Of a DNA stretch of 64,000 nt, positions 7,410 through 16,312 are shown piece by piece (the stretch's first letter is position 1; every line of letters begins with the position of its first letter). Origin of the DNA: Streptomyces sp. YPW6 (GTDB lineage Bacteria; Actinomycetota; Actinomycetes; Streptomycetales; Streptomycetaceae). The notes beneath the pieces are model-generated. The model had not been told where the DNA came from. It saw only the letters and a list, made by a program, of their open reading frames with translations, and did not search any database. The stretch spans positions 7,413,001 to 7,477,000 of the forward strand of contig NZ_CP076457.1 in NCBI RefSeq assembly GCF_018866325.1, written 5' to 3'. A program made the position numbers and the translations under genes.

Positions 7410-8173
7410 AGCAGCCTCCCCTGTACCGAACGCTGTACCGGTACGGCTGCCGCGGACTGGTGGGCTCCAGGGGCGGTCTTCGGTATCTCGGAGCTGCCGG
7501 CCGAGCGGGCGAGGGCGGCACGGGTCCGGAGGGCGGCAGTTTCACCGAGGTGGTCCGGTGGCTGCGGCAGCGGGGTGCTGCGGTCGTCCAGCCAGCGGAG
7601 AGCGGTCTCCTCATCGGGGAAGGTGCCCTCGCGCAGCGTGTACGTGTGGGCGTTGGAGTCCCCCTCTTCGAGGAAGAGGCGAACAGGTGCCTGAGCGGCC
7701 TGACTGTCACGGGTCAACGTCCATGCTTCGCACGGGTCGTCGTCCGAGGTCTGGCTCTCGATGACCTCGTACCGCGTGCCTGACTCCCGGATCTGTGTCT
7801 CGATACGAACGGTGAGATCGTCGGCGGGAGTGGAGAATCCGGCGCCTACTTCGGTTATCTGCTCGGGTGGGCAGCCGTGCTCGATCAACCAGTTCTGGGC
7901 GAAGGGGACCGTGGCGTGGTAGGCCGTCTCCATGGTGAACGTGTTGAGGCTGAGATCCCGCGCCACCTTGATCGCGGCTACCTGCGGCTCGCCGGGGACA
8001 CCCCACGTGACCGACCCGTCGTGAGCGACGACGTAGGAGTGTGCGCCGTGAGGAGCGGTGTGGTGCTCGGTCAGGACCGTCAGGTCGCCTGACCAGAACT
8101 GCTGCTCCGCGTACTCGGAGTCAGCGTCGGCGGGTGCAAGATCGTCGAGGTGAAAGTCGAGTTCCGTGCTCAT
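7406..8173 (-). CDS. Hypothetical cargo protein with AALARS tail
   Basis: A 255-residue acidic protein; ATG 8173 overlaps the upstream stop (ATGA). The body is beta-rich (HSYVVAHDGSVTWGVPGEPQ, DDLTVRIETQIRESGTRYEV, YTLREGTFPDEETALRWLDD) and unlike any family I recognise. The end contains LRTRAALARSAGSSEIP, one of the clearest copies of the recurring core, then a short Ala/Val/Arg end. It is the second gene of the coupled operon. Confidence 0.65.
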   Translation of the reverse strand: MSTELDFHLDDLAPADADSEYAEQQFWSGDLTVLTEHHTAPHGAHSYVVAHDGSVTWGVPGEPQVAAIKVARDLSLNTFTMETAYHATVPFAQNWLIEHGCPPEQITEVGAGFSTPADDLTVRIETQIRESGTRYEVIESQTSDDDPCEAWTLTRDSQAAQAPVRLFLEEGDSNAHTYTLREGTFPDEETALRWLDDRSTPLPQPPDHLGETAALRTRAALARSAGSSEIPKTAPGAHQSAAAVPVQRSVQGRLL

Positions 8174-8784
8174 TCCGTCGCTCCCGACTGTTCGGGCGCC
8201 GGGGTGACCAGCACTCGGTGGTTCGGCCGGGTCGGGCTCGTCGTACACGCGGCGAAGGGGCCGTCGGGCGCACGCAGGTGCGCCAGGGTTTGGTCCAGGT
8301 GGTCGCGGTGCCAGGTCGAGGGGCCGGACAGGCCGGCCTCGGTATCAGTGAGCTGCTGCCACGCGAGCCAGAGCGCGTGCAGCCGGGCGACGGCCTCCGG
8401 GTGTTCGTCCCACCGCGCGCACCACGGACGGGAGGAGCTGATCTCTCGGCCGTAGACGGGGAGGAAGAGGTAGTTCACCCAGTCGCTGAGTGCGGTGAGT
8501 TCGGCGGCGTACGCTTCCCCGCCCAGGGCGAGGATGAACACCGAGGCGGGGCCCTCCGCCTGCGCGGCGTCGGCCGCCTCGGCTTCCGGAACGTCATCCG
8601 TGTGCTGGCTGGCAACGGGTACGGGGTCGGAGCCGAGGCGGTCGAGGAGGGCGCCGTGCTGCCTGACCTCGGCCATGGTCTTGGCGAGGGTGCTGGCAAG
8701 GTCGTCGAGATCCCCGTCGGGGATGCGGAACGGCTCGGGGCTGGGGGTGGTCGGGCTGGTGTCGGACATCGGGGCGTGCTCCAT
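8170..8784 (-). CDS. DUF4913-like protein
   Basis: A 204-residue product, first gene of the coupled minus-strand operon. ATG 8784 gives the longest form; ATG 8769, preceded by GGAG eight bases upstream, is an alternative start. The C-terminal half matches DUF4913 proteins of actinobacterial plasmids: LSDWVNYLFLPVYGREISS, WCARWDEHPEAVARLHALWL and STWHRDHLDQTLAHLRAPDG. The first 80 residues are acidic and probably disordered. No shared C-terminal tail. DUF4913 proteins often accompany transfer genes, with unknown role. Confidence 0.7.
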   Translation of the reverse strand: MEHAPMSDTSPTTPSPEPFRIPDGDLDDLASTLAKTMAEVRQHGALLDRLGSDPVPVASQHTDDVPEAEAADAAQAEGPASVFILALGGEAYAAELTALSDWVNYLFLPVYGREISSSRPWCARWDEHPEAVARLHALWLAWQQLTDTEAGLSGPSTWHRDHLDQTLAHLRAPDGPFAACTTSPTRPNHRVLVTPAPEQSGATE

Positions 8785-8806
8785 CTGTGAGACGGCGACA
8801 TGCCCG

Positions 8807-8843
8807 AGAGGATCCGGAGAATCCGCGGTTTGGCGCGGCCGGA
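8807..8843 (-). promoter_or_regulatory. 37-bp repeated upstream element, copy 1
   Basis: A 37-bp sequence lying 23 bp upstream of the operon start at 8784 and matching 15642-15678 at 33 of 37 positions. It contains GGATCC and GAATCC half-sites arranged as a partial dyad, then TTTGG and CGGCCGGA. Both copies stand in front of minus-strand transcription units of the element and nowhere else that I saw, so a shared promoter or operator is likely. The exact function is inferred only from position and conservation. Confidence 0.5.
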
Positions 8844-8862
8844 AAAGTCCGGTAGTGGGGCG

Positions 8863-10063
8863 CTACCCGCCCGCGCAGCAAGGACAACGAGGGAAGGGCG
8901 GCGCCAGCAACTGCAAGGCACGGGCGGCTTGTTGAGGGACGACGCCGTTGCCGAGCGCGGTGAGCTGCGCCGGTCGTCCGAGTCCCGGCGTGGCGGTGAC
9001 CCAGCCGTCGTCGAGGCCCTGCATCCATTCCACGAAGTCGGCGCGGAGTCGTCCGGCCGCGTCGGTGGGCTCGGGGACGGGACGGGTGAGCATCTCCCAT
9101 CGGGTGATCGCTGCTGCATACGGCCCCCATCGCCGGTCCGCTCCGCGGACTCCGTCGACTCCTCCGTCCAGAGCGGCAGGACCACCGCCGACAGGGGAGG
9201 ACGCCACCCCTTCCCCGGGCGGCGGCCCGGAGTCCCCGTGTCGCTGGCCCTCGGCGTGGGCAGCAGCGACGCTGCCGCACTGGGCAGGGTCACGTCCCCG
9301 TTGCCGTGCCGCTGGTTCGGCGAGCCCTTGATCCCGTCCGACGCCTTCGGGGTCGGCAGTAGGAGCCACTCGACCTCGTCGGCCAAGTTCGGCCCGTGGC
9401 CGCCGATCTTCCTCTTCGACGGGTGCTGGGAGCCGCCGTTCTTGCCGATGTTGCTGGTCGGCGTTTTCAGCAAGGGCTCCGGTGGGCCAGGCGGCGAGGA
9501 AGGTCCGTTCTCGGCGGTGCGGGGCCCCGACGTCGGAGGCACGAAGCACGAGCCACTTCGCGTCGTACCCGAGGTCGGCCAGGGATCCGAGTACGGCACC
9601 GAGTGCTCGCAGAGGAGGCTGACCTGCGGTGTCTCCCAGACACCACGGGCAGAATTCCACGTCGCCAGGGGAACCGGCGGGGGAGGTGAGGAGGCCGCGC
9701 ACATTCTCGATCACAACCAGGCAGGGTCGGAGGGCCTTGACCGCACGCGCGACGTGCAGCCAGAGCCCGGAGCGGGTCTGGGCGTTGAGACCGGCCCGGC
9801 GGCCGGCAACGGAGACGTCTTTGACAGGGGAAACCGGCCGTCAGGACACACACCCGGGGAACGAGGGACCAGTCGACGGCCGTGATGTCGCCCAGATTCG
9901 GGATGCCCGGCCAGTGGCGGGCCAGGATGCGCGAGGCGTTCGGATCAACCTCGGCGTGCCAGGCCAGCGTCCCGCCGAGGGCGGACTGCACGCCCAGGTC
10001 CAGCCCCCCGTACCCCGAGCAGAGCGACCCGATGAGCGGAGGGCGCACGATGGTGGTCCGCAT
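8863..10063 (-). pseudogene. C5-cytosine DNA methyltransferase, frameshifted
   Basis: All main motifs of a Dcm-type C5 methyltransferase are present in order but spread over three frames: SLCSGYGGLDLGV (SAM site), TAGFPCQ (catalytic Cys), VIENVRGLL, APHRRERTF and LGNGVVPQQA. The first break is at the T-run 9820-9822 (one extra base after PCQ). The second lies near 9475 (one extra base before LLKTPTSN), and the third near 9130 (frame returns before WGPYAAAI). Total length is 1201 nt, 3n+1, as these shifts predict. A target-recognition insert with LLPTPRASD repeats is visible. The gene is broken or mis-assembled; if intact it would give a 400-residue self-protection methylase. Confidence 0.7.
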
Positions 10064-10064
10064 G

Positions 10065-10646
10065 TCACCGCCCCCGTGTGGTCCGGCTCAGGGCAGCAGC
10101 AGCCGGTGGAACGGTGGAGGGCGCTGCGGCGGGAAGCGGGGCTGCGGTTGTGGACCGGCTGAGGGCGGCCCGGAGCTGCCGGGGCGGAGGCGACGCCGCT
10201 GCTGCCGCAGCGTAAAGGGAGTAGGAGGCGTCCCGGAGGGATGCGTCCGCCAGACCGAGCGCGTCACCTATCACCAGCGTGGCCGATTCGCGCGCATCCA
10301 TCGCGTCGGGCTGGTCGCGCATGTGCTCGGTTCGCTCCAGGAAGGAGAGCTGGTGGGCCACCGAGCCGAGCGCGGATGCCACCTCCCCGGCGGGTTCTAC
10401 AGCGGCGGCGAAGTCGCTGATGACCCTGGCCGTGTGGGCGTCCAGGTCCGGAGACACGGTGCGGATGAGGATCTCGTCGCCCAGGGCAGTGATCCTCTTA
10501 CCGAGTTCCGAGATCTGCTTGGCGACCGACACGCTGTCCGGTCCGCGGTGAGGATCTCCGGGGAAGGGGAGCTTGCCGCGTAGGGCGTCGAAGTTCTCGG
10601 CTGCGGTGCGCAGGGCGCGGGCGTCGGATACGGGGGTGGTGTTCAC
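10065..10646 (-). CDS. Hypothetical cargo protein with AALSRS tail
   Basis: A 193-residue helical protein immediately upstream of the methyltransferase (one base between stop and start). The body is regular helix (SVAKQISELGKRITALGDEI, SDFAAAVEPAGEVASALGSV) without recognised motifs. The C-terminus has RQLRAALSRSTTAAP and an Ala/Pro-rich end finishing LSRTTRGR, matching the tail of the neighbouring proteins. Function unknown. Confidence 0.65.
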   Translation of the reverse strand: MNTTPVSDARALRTAAENFDALRGKLPFPGDPHRGPDSVSVAKQISELGKRITALGDEILIRTVSPDLDAHTARVISDFAAAVEPAGEVASALGSVAHQLSFLERTEHMRDQPDAMDARESATLVIGDALGLADASLRDASYSLYAAAAAASPPPRQLRAALSRSTTAAPLPAAAPSTVPPAAAALSRTTRGR

Positions 10647-10685
10647 GGTGAGTTCCAGTGGAGAAGGAGTGACGTGGGGAAGGCT

Positions 10686-11855
10686 TCAGCTGGGGCCGAG
10701 GGACCGTGGTCGTACGGCGGCGGACCTGGGCGCACCTCGGGAGAGTGCCGAGGGTGGCGAGGGGAGGCTCGGTGAGCTGCGGGCGAGGGCGGCCTCCACC
10801 TGGGCGGGGCGAGGCACGTTGTCCGAAGAAGCTGGGGTCTTCGGCGCCGGAGGCGGGTCGCCGGTCGCCAACTGCCAGCGGGTGCGCACCTCGTCGAGCG
10901 GACCGAGTACGTAGAGCGCGTGGTTGATCAGTGGCCCGGGGCCCAGGGCCTCGTCCTGGGCCAAGGCTCGGACGGCGCGCGCGGAAGCGGCTGCGGTGCG
11001 GGTCACGGAGGACCGCATGACCCGTTCACCCAGCCATTCCGCGCTGCCGGGGCCTACGCCGTCGCAGATCGCGGTCAGGTGCTCGCCCGACATCGTGCCG
11101 TCCGCCAGGAGGCCCCGCCGCTGGGCTTCCCAGAGCAGGGTGATCCGGTCGATGGGCTCGCCCCGGTGGTGCAGGGCACCGAGACACCGGTAGAGCCGCC
11201 CGTTGCCCGGGTCGGCGAAGTCCCCCGGCCGCAACCAGCCCACCACCTCCTCCATGCCCTTCGGCTGCTCGGCGAGGACGGCGAGCAGGAAACGCTCGTC
11301 CTCGGCAACCTGGTCGGCCTGAACCGTCGGCGTGGTCGGAACGGTGGTCGGCGGGGCGGGCGGCGCGACCGGACGCGGTTCGGTACCCCAGCGCCGCGCG
11401 AGATCGGTGAGCACCCCGGCCAGGACATCCGCCGACCGCAGCGCACCCTCGACCTCTCCCCGCAGGACGTCGGCCCGAGCCGCCTGGTGGAGACGGATCG
11501 CGTGCTCGGCAACGGTCCGGTGGATCGCCCCCTCCAGCACCATGCGGCCGTACACCGGAGCATGCTCGGGACGCGGGCAGGCCGAGACCAGAGTGTGGGC
11601 GTACACCGCGGTCACCCCTCGGACATGACGGTCTGCCTCGACGACGGAGTCGGTCACCCACGACAGAGGCACCGGTCCATCAGCCGCTGCCGCCGGGTGA
11701 CCGTCGTTTCGGAGCTTCCGCAGCGCGGCGAACAGCGCCCGGTGAACCGGACGGTCGAAGTGATCGGGCGCGAGCCAGTCCAGGTGCGCGAGCTGGTTCG
11801 GGTCGAGCAGTACCGAGCCGAGGACTGCCTGCTCCGCCCGCAACAGCGGGTTCAT
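10686..11855 (-). CDS. Double DnaB-N domain protein without helicase domain, cargo-type tail
   Basis: A 389-residue protein. Residues about 5-165 match the N-terminal domain of DnaB helicases (AEQAVLGSVLLDPNQLAHL, PDHFDRPVHRALFAALRKL, YAHTLVSACP). About 195-310 repeat it (DERFLLAVLAEQPKGMEEVV, RPGDFADPGNGRLYRCLGAL, ITLLWEAQRRGLL). There is no RecA-type ATPase, so it cannot unwind DNA. In DnaB this domain makes the hexamer collar and contacts primase. It ends PAQVEAALARSSPSLP plus a Ser/Pro/Arg tail. ATG 11855 overlaps the upstream stop. A decoy, loader or inhibitor of the recipient replisome is a hypothesis. Confidence 0.7.
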   Translation of the reverse strand: MNPLLRAEQAVLGSVLLDPNQLAHLDWLAPDHFDRPVHRALFAALRKLRNDGHPAAAADGPVPLSWVTDSVVEADRHVRGVTAVYAHTLVSACPRPEHAPVYGRMVLEGAIHRTVAEHAIRLHQAARADVLRGEVEGALRSADVLAGVLTDLARRWGTEPRPVAPPAPPTTVPTTPTVQADQVAEDERFLLAVLAEQPKGMEEVVGWLRPGDFADPGNGRLYRCLGALHHRGEPIDRITLLWEAQRRGLLADGTMSGEHLTAICDGVGPGSAEWLGERVMRSSVTRTAAASARAVRALAQDEALGPGPLINHALYVLGPLDEVRTRWQLATGDPPPAPKTPASSDNVPRPAQVEAALARSSPSLPSPPSALSRGAPRSAAVRPRSLGPS

Positions 11856-12109
11856 CGTCGCCCTCGGCTACGAGAAGCCGGCGGATCGCCCGGCGCGGTG
11901 CGCAGTACGGCGACCGACTGGTTGGCGGCGGCCATCAACGCGGCGAAGCGGTCCAGTTCGCTGGTGAAGGCCGGATCGGTAGCGATGACCGAACCCGAAC
12001 CGACGACTAGGCACCACTTGCCGTCACGCCGTACGGCCGGCGACCCGGCGAGCCGTCCGGAGCGAGGCACGGAGAAGGGCACGGAGGATGAGTTACTGCG
12101 CGGGGACAC
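11852..12109 (-). CDS. Small hypothetical protein
   Basis: An 85-residue product starting at GTG 12109. Its middle has a short beta pattern (GKWCLVVGSGSVIATDPAF) and a helix (SELDRFAALMAAANQSVAVL); it ends in basic ASRSRGRR. The stop overlaps the start of the DnaB-N gene (ATGA). It follows the uncertain frame at 12093-12341. No family recognised; the coupling to a confident gene is the main support. Confidence 0.5.
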   Translation of the reverse strand: MSPRSNSSSVPFSVPRSGRLAGSPAVRRDGKWCLVVGSGSVIATDPAFTSELDRFAALMAAANQSVAVLRTAPGDPPASRSRGRR

Positions 12110-12341
12110 GATGGGACTCCTGAACGCGGAGAGGTGGGGGGCGCCCGACTGCCTGGACGAGGGCGCCGGATCGGCAGGGAACAGCGGTCCGGCTTGCCGT
12201 TCTCCGGGGTGGCGTCCGCGACGGCGTCGAAGACGTCGACCGTCGCCCCGACCGCTCGTGGACAGTGCCCCGGTCGATCGGTGCCTGATCCAGAGGCCGC
12301 CGGCTGCGATGCAGCAGCGCCTCGGGGACGGGGGCGATCAT
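12093..12341 (-). CDS. Uncertain small frame after the coupling-protein gene
   Basis: ATG 12341 overlaps the stop of the VirD4-type gene (ATGA), which suggests a coupled gene, but only the first 30 codons (MIAPVPEALLHRSRR...) have third-position GC typical of the region. From about 12250 the codon bias moves to another frame (a stretch containing VGATVDVFDAVADATPENGK), as if this gene too were frameshifted. I report it as probable but broken or misread; product unknown. Confidence 0.3.
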   Translation of the reverse strand: MIAPVPEALLHRSRRPLDQAPIDRGTVHERSGRRSTSSTPSRTPPRRTASRTAVPCRSGALVQAVGRPPPLRVQESHRVPAQ

Positions 12342-14123
12342 GCCGACAGCTCGAAGTCGTCGTGGCCGATGGCCTTGGCGAGGGCTCGCTCGGTGATCGC
12401 CTTCGTAGCACGGGCGGAGGCCGGCCCGACGACCTTGGCGGAGGGCTCCTTGTACCAGGGCTTGAGGTTGAGCATGGCGACCCGGATCCCGGTGGCCAGC
12501 AGCAGCACCTTGCCCTTCGGGAGGGCGCGGATCGCGTCGGGCGGCAGGATCCGCTCGGTGCGCATGCTCACCGAGGTGGACTTGCCACCCTCGCTGGTCG
12601 ACACCGAGGTGGTCTGGACGTCGTGGTCACCGACCTGCCGGCTGAGACGGTCGGCGAAGTCGGCGTCATCAATGCCCGAACCGATGATCTTGACGGTGGC
12701 GGCGGAGTACAGGGCGTCCATCCCGGCCTCGCCCCAGCACAGCTGGCCCTGCCGATAACTCTGCAAGATCGTCATCGGGATCACGCCCCGGCTGCCCAAG
12801 TGGCTGTAGAGATCCGGGAGATCGGATATACGGCAGACGTTCGCGGCCTCGTCGAGCACGCACAGAGCAGGCGGGTCGAGTCGCCCGCCGGAGCGCTCGG
12901 CGACGATGACCGCCGCGCGCATGACGGCGTCGGCCGCCGCCGCGATGATCGCGCTCGCGCTGCCGCCGCCGTCCTTGCTGAGGAGGTACAGCGTGTCGCG
13001 AGACGTGGCGAAGGCGAAGGGCTTGAACTCGGGGAGGTCCTCGTTCGGGGTGACCCAGGCGGCGACGTCGGGGTCGAGCAGGCAGCTCGCGTACTGCCTC
13101 GCGGTCTCAAAGATGCCATCGCGGGTTTCGGTTGCGCCGGAGACGGTGCCCTGGAGCTGGGCGGCGACCGCGTCGTGGCCGGCGTCGGTGAGCAGGTCCA
13201 CCGGGGTGCGGTCGGCCGGGGTGGCGAGCCAGGCCAGGACGTCGGTGATCGGCCGCCGGTGGCTGGCGGCGGCCAGGAACAGCGCGCCGAGGGTGTTGCT
13301 CGCGGCGGTGGACCAGAAGTCGGAGCCCGACGACTCGTCCACGCTCGCGGAGACGAAGTGCCCGGCCAAGCGTTTCGCCCCAGCCAGGTCGCGGGCGTCG
13401 GCCAGGATGTCCCACCACATCTCGCGCGGATGGTGAGCGATCTGCTGCGGATCGAGGACCCAGACCGTGCCGACCTCGGCGCGGGCGTCCACCGTCGCGG
13501 TGAAGGCGTCGTTCGCGGCCTTGTTACTGGTGAGCAGGACCGGGCCGGGAGCCGAGAGAATCGCGGGGATCGCCAGTCCGGACGTCTTCCCGCTGCGCGG
13601 GGCCATGATCGCGACGATCACGTCCTCCCAGGAGGCCCGGACCTCGGCGCGACCGGGGTCGAGGGTGCCGAGCAGGATGCCGCGGTCGGCGGGCGCGACC
13701 TCTTTTACGCTCCCGGTCGCTGAGGGAGGGCCGGAGACTCTTCGCCTTCGCGGTGCTCTCCTTGTCCAGCAGCGGTGCCAGCTCGCCCTTGCGGGCGAGG
13801 CCGGTCCTGGAGCCGGAGCGCCAGCGCATCCACAGCACGAGGCCGGTGGTGGCCAGGGCCAGAGTGATCAGGCCGGGGACGAGGCGCACGCCGACCAGCA
13901 GCGCTGTGGTGCTCAGGGTCGGCCACAGCATCTCGGGGTGCAGCAGGGCGTCCGTCGCGCGGAACGGGATCCACGGTCCGCTGCCGACAAGGGAGTTGGT
14001 GACGTTGCCGGTCAGCCAGGCGAGGGAGCCGAAGGATATGGCGGCGCCGAGGACGCCGAAGAGGAGGTAGAGGAGCGCGTCCGACCCAGTGGTGGTCGAG
14101 GGCGCACTGGTACGTGGGGGCAC
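12338..14123 (-). pseudogene. VirD4/TraG-type coupling protein, interrupted by one frameshift
   Basis: From GTG 14123 (AAGGA upstream) the product has an N-terminal membrane part (LLYLLFGVLGAAISFGSLAW; LLVGVRLVPGLITLALATTG), then enters DREROF-like sequence ending DRERK at the run TTTT 13703-13706. There the frame must skip one base to continue as EVAPADRGILLGTLDP and VIVAIMAPRSGKTSGLAIP. The ATPase has Walker A APRSGKTS, Walker B ALCVLDEAANV and the late motifs ILQSYRQGQLCWG and IIGSG. Length 1786 nt is 3n+1. Coupling proteins bring relaxosome and protein substrates to the type IV channel. Either transfer is dead or the base is an assembly error. A frameshift in one short run is the only defect seen. 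Confidence 0.8.
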
Positions 14124-14310
14124 GGCGGTTCCTTGAGGGTGCGAGCGGGCGACGGCGGGGCGCGCTCGGCTCTCGTGTCGTTCACGGGTCTGCTCCTTGA
14201 CGGCCGGAGGGGAACGTCTCAGCGCTGGTGGCCGGCAGGCCGTGCAATGGACGGGGGCGGCGTGGCGGGCGCCGGGGCACTGGTCTCGACGCCGGCCAGG
14301 ACGACCTGAG

Positions 14311-15585
14311 TCACAGTCGAGGGCCTGGCGCGCGCGGCGGGATGCCAGCCGCGCTGGGCTGCGTCGATCGAGAGTCGGGAGACGCGGAGACCTGAGCCTT
14401 GGCCGCTGCAGGTGAAGCGGCGACGGCGGCGCCCCGGAATTGGGGGAGCCATCGAGAGCGCGTCTGCGCCTGGTCCGAGGGCTGTTGCGGACGGCCGACA
14501 CCGAGCAACTCGTCGTCCGAATCCACGAGTTCCGACATGGCCGAGTGGACGAAGTCCTCGGCGAAGCCGAACCGGTCGGCGAGCTGGAACGCCTCATCGT
14601 CGAGATCGGTGATCTGCTCCCCTGCCGCCTCCAGCGCCTCCCGGATGCGCTCCAGCGCGCCGTGCTCGGGATCAAGGAGGTGGTCAAGAGCCTGCTTCAG
14701 GTCGGCGCCGGTCTCGGCAGACCTGATCTGTTCGGTGAGCCGGAGGAGTTCCGCCCCGGCGGCGTAGGGCCCGAGCGGATTCGCCGAGGTGAACGCCTTG
14801 GTGGTGTCCAGGGCAGGGTCGAGGTCGACACCGTAGCGAGCGGCGCGGAGCATCTCGGCAGCGTGGGTGGCGATGGCCGCCCGGTCATCGGTCGGGGTAG
14901 TGGTGGGGAGGCGGTGACGTCGGCCGTTCCAGTCGTCGATCTGCTGGAAGCCGGCGTGCTTGAGGAGCGTGGCGGACAGGTCGTCGCTGGCGCCCTTGGC
15001 CGAGACGCTGCCGCTGGGCTCGGCGGTGATGGTGATGGAGGGAGAAGGCATGCGGGTCTCCTGGGTGCGGGGCGTCGATTGCGGAGCGATGGGCAGGTGG
15101 CCCAGCTTGGCGGCGAGAAGATGGCACGCGGATTGCAGACGGAAGGCGTCGCGATAACCGTTGTGCAGGCTTCCGTCCTCGCGAGCGATGGTGGCCACGA
15201 CGTGCACCTGCCGTGGCCGGTTACGTACGGCGATCCACCGACAGGCATCCGGATCACCTTCCGGAGCGATCCCGGTGACGTCCACCAACCGCCGGGCGAC
15301 AGCGGCCCACTGCGAGTCGGTGAGGTCCGGCTGCCGAGGATCGGAGCGAACCGAGCAGATCCACGTCGGCTGCGCGGGTACACGAGTACCGAGCCGTTCG
15401 ACGGGTGCGTCGAGGGCGTGCGCCAAGTAGGGCAGCGAGCCGGGCTCGGCAAGCAGTTCGATCGGGGCTCCGTGGCCTTCGCCCGCGATCAGCCGAGGGC
15501 TGACGTGGTCGCCACGTTCGCCGGGACCGTACAGGTACGAGAGCAGCCCCACGGTGTTGCTGGCACGCTGCAGGTGAGCGATCAC
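14311..15585 (-). CDS. Relaxase with cargo-type C-terminal tail
   Basis: A 424-residue protein from GTG 15585. Residues about 1-170 are a mobilisation relaxase domain of the Streptomyces type: opening VGLLSYLYGPGERGDHVSP, the helix DSQWAAVARRLVDVTGIAPE, GDPDACRWIAVR, and RQVHVVATIAREDGSLHNGY, which holds the metal-binding His. Usual active-site Tyr position is not certain. The middle is helical. The end has PQFRGAAVAASPAAAKAQ and an Ala/Ser/Pro tail, the same type as in the accessory proteins. It lies just upstream of the coupling protein. Relaxases are carried through the channel with the DNA, so a C-terminal signal is expected here. Confidence 0.75.
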   Translation of the reverse strand: MIAHLQRASNTVGLLSYLYGPGERGDHVSPRLIAGEGHGAPIELLAEPGSLPYLAHALDAPVERLGTRVPAQPTWICSVRSDPRQPDLTDSQWAAVARRLVDVTGIAPEGDPDACRWIAVRNRPRQVHVVATIAREDGSLHNGYRDAFRLQSACHLLAAKLGHLPIAPQSTPRTQETRMPSPSITITAEPSGSVSAKGASDDLSATLLKHAGFQQIDDWNGRRHRLPTTTPTDDRAAIATHAAEMLRAARYGVDLDPALDTTKAFTSANPLGPYAAGAELLRLTEQIRSAETGADLKQALDHLLDPEHGALERIREALEAAGEQITDLDDEAFQLADRFGFAEDFVHSAMSELVDSDDELLGVGRPQQPSDQAQTRSRWLPQFRGAAVAASPAAAKAQVSASPDSRSTQPSAAGIPPRAPGPRL

Positions 15586-15641
15586 GGCGTCTACCTCGAA
15601 GGAGTAGTGGACACGAGCCGGGCGTTCGGTCCGTCAGACGA

Positions 15642-15678
15642 AGAGGATCCGCAGAATCCGCGATTTGGACCGGCCGGA
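15642..15678 (-). promoter_or_regulatory. 37-bp repeated upstream element, copy 2
   Basis: This copy stands 57 bp upstream of the relaxase start and differs from 8807-8843 at only four positions. It lies in the roughly 200-bp gap between the relaxase gene and the upstream gene ending at 15789. Shared control of the relaxase operon and the cargo operon is the simplest explanation. Confidence 0.5.
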
Positions 15679-15788
15679 GTTCGCTGGTAAATGCCGCCGC
15701 CTATCCCGAGCGTCGGGGCCACGTGAGGCGACACGTTCGAGTGCGCCCGGCTTCCGCTGGTACGTGGCGAGGAGCGGTGGCGGGGCCG

Positions 15789-16286
15789 TCAGAAGTGAGG
15801 GTTCTCCGTCGGCCGGTCCGCCTCGCTGGCGGCCTGGAGCAGCTCGGCGAGGTCTCCGGGCTCGGAGGAGCGCTGGTCGATCCACCAACCGGCGCGAGTG
15901 ACGAAGCGCGCGGCCTCCTCGATCGCCTCCCACTCCCTCTCATCGGTTTCCCCTTCGAGTACCAGGGCGGTGTAGGCAGCGGCGAGGACCTGGTGACGAC
16001 AGCGCACGCCCCAGGCGACGGCCCGCTCGGTCCCCTCCAGCGGAGGCATCCGGTACTGCTCCGACCAGGCTTCCGACTCGGCCTGCTCTTCGGCTCGCTT
16101 GGTCTCCAGCCAGGCCGCCTTGTCCTGCTCGTCCCCCTCCTTGGCGGCCCGCCAGCAGTCCGTGCACTCCTGCTTGGCGAGCCATTCGGCGAAGCCCGCG
16201 CGGCGATCGGCTGCCCGGCCGGACAGGTCGCGCTCGGTGTGGTGGCCGCACGAGTGGGTGTTGGGCCAGATGGTCTTCACGGCCAT
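15789..16286 (-). CDS. Hypothetical protein with Cys/His cluster
   Basis: A 165-residue acidic, helical protein. The N-terminus has HSCGHHTERDL and, about 30 residues later, CTDCWRAAKEG: spaced Cys and His residues that could bind zinc. The rest is helix rich in Glu, Ala and Trp (SEAWSEQYRMPPLEGTERAV; WEAIEEAARFVTRAGWW). Start ATG 16286 has AGGAG upstream. No AALARS tail. Similar small Cys/His proteins are common on actinobacterial elements; function unknown. Confidence 0.6.
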   Translation of the reverse strand: MAVKTIWPNTHSCGHHTERDLSGRAADRRAGFAEWLAKQECTDCWRAAKEGDEQDKAAWLETKRAEEQAESEAWSEQYRMPPLEGTERAVAWGVRCRHQVLAAAYTALVLEGETDEREWEAIEEAARFVTRAGWWIDQRSSEPGDLAELLQAASEADRPTENPHF

Positions 16287-16312
16287 GAGAACTGCTCCTT
16301 ATGGAAGGTGAG

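Noticed and set aside
8475..9704. Independent minus-strand gene of 409 codons
   Set aside because: The middle part is the shifted frame of the C5 methyltransferase (LLPTPRASD region) and the rest is the antisense or alternative frame of neighbours.
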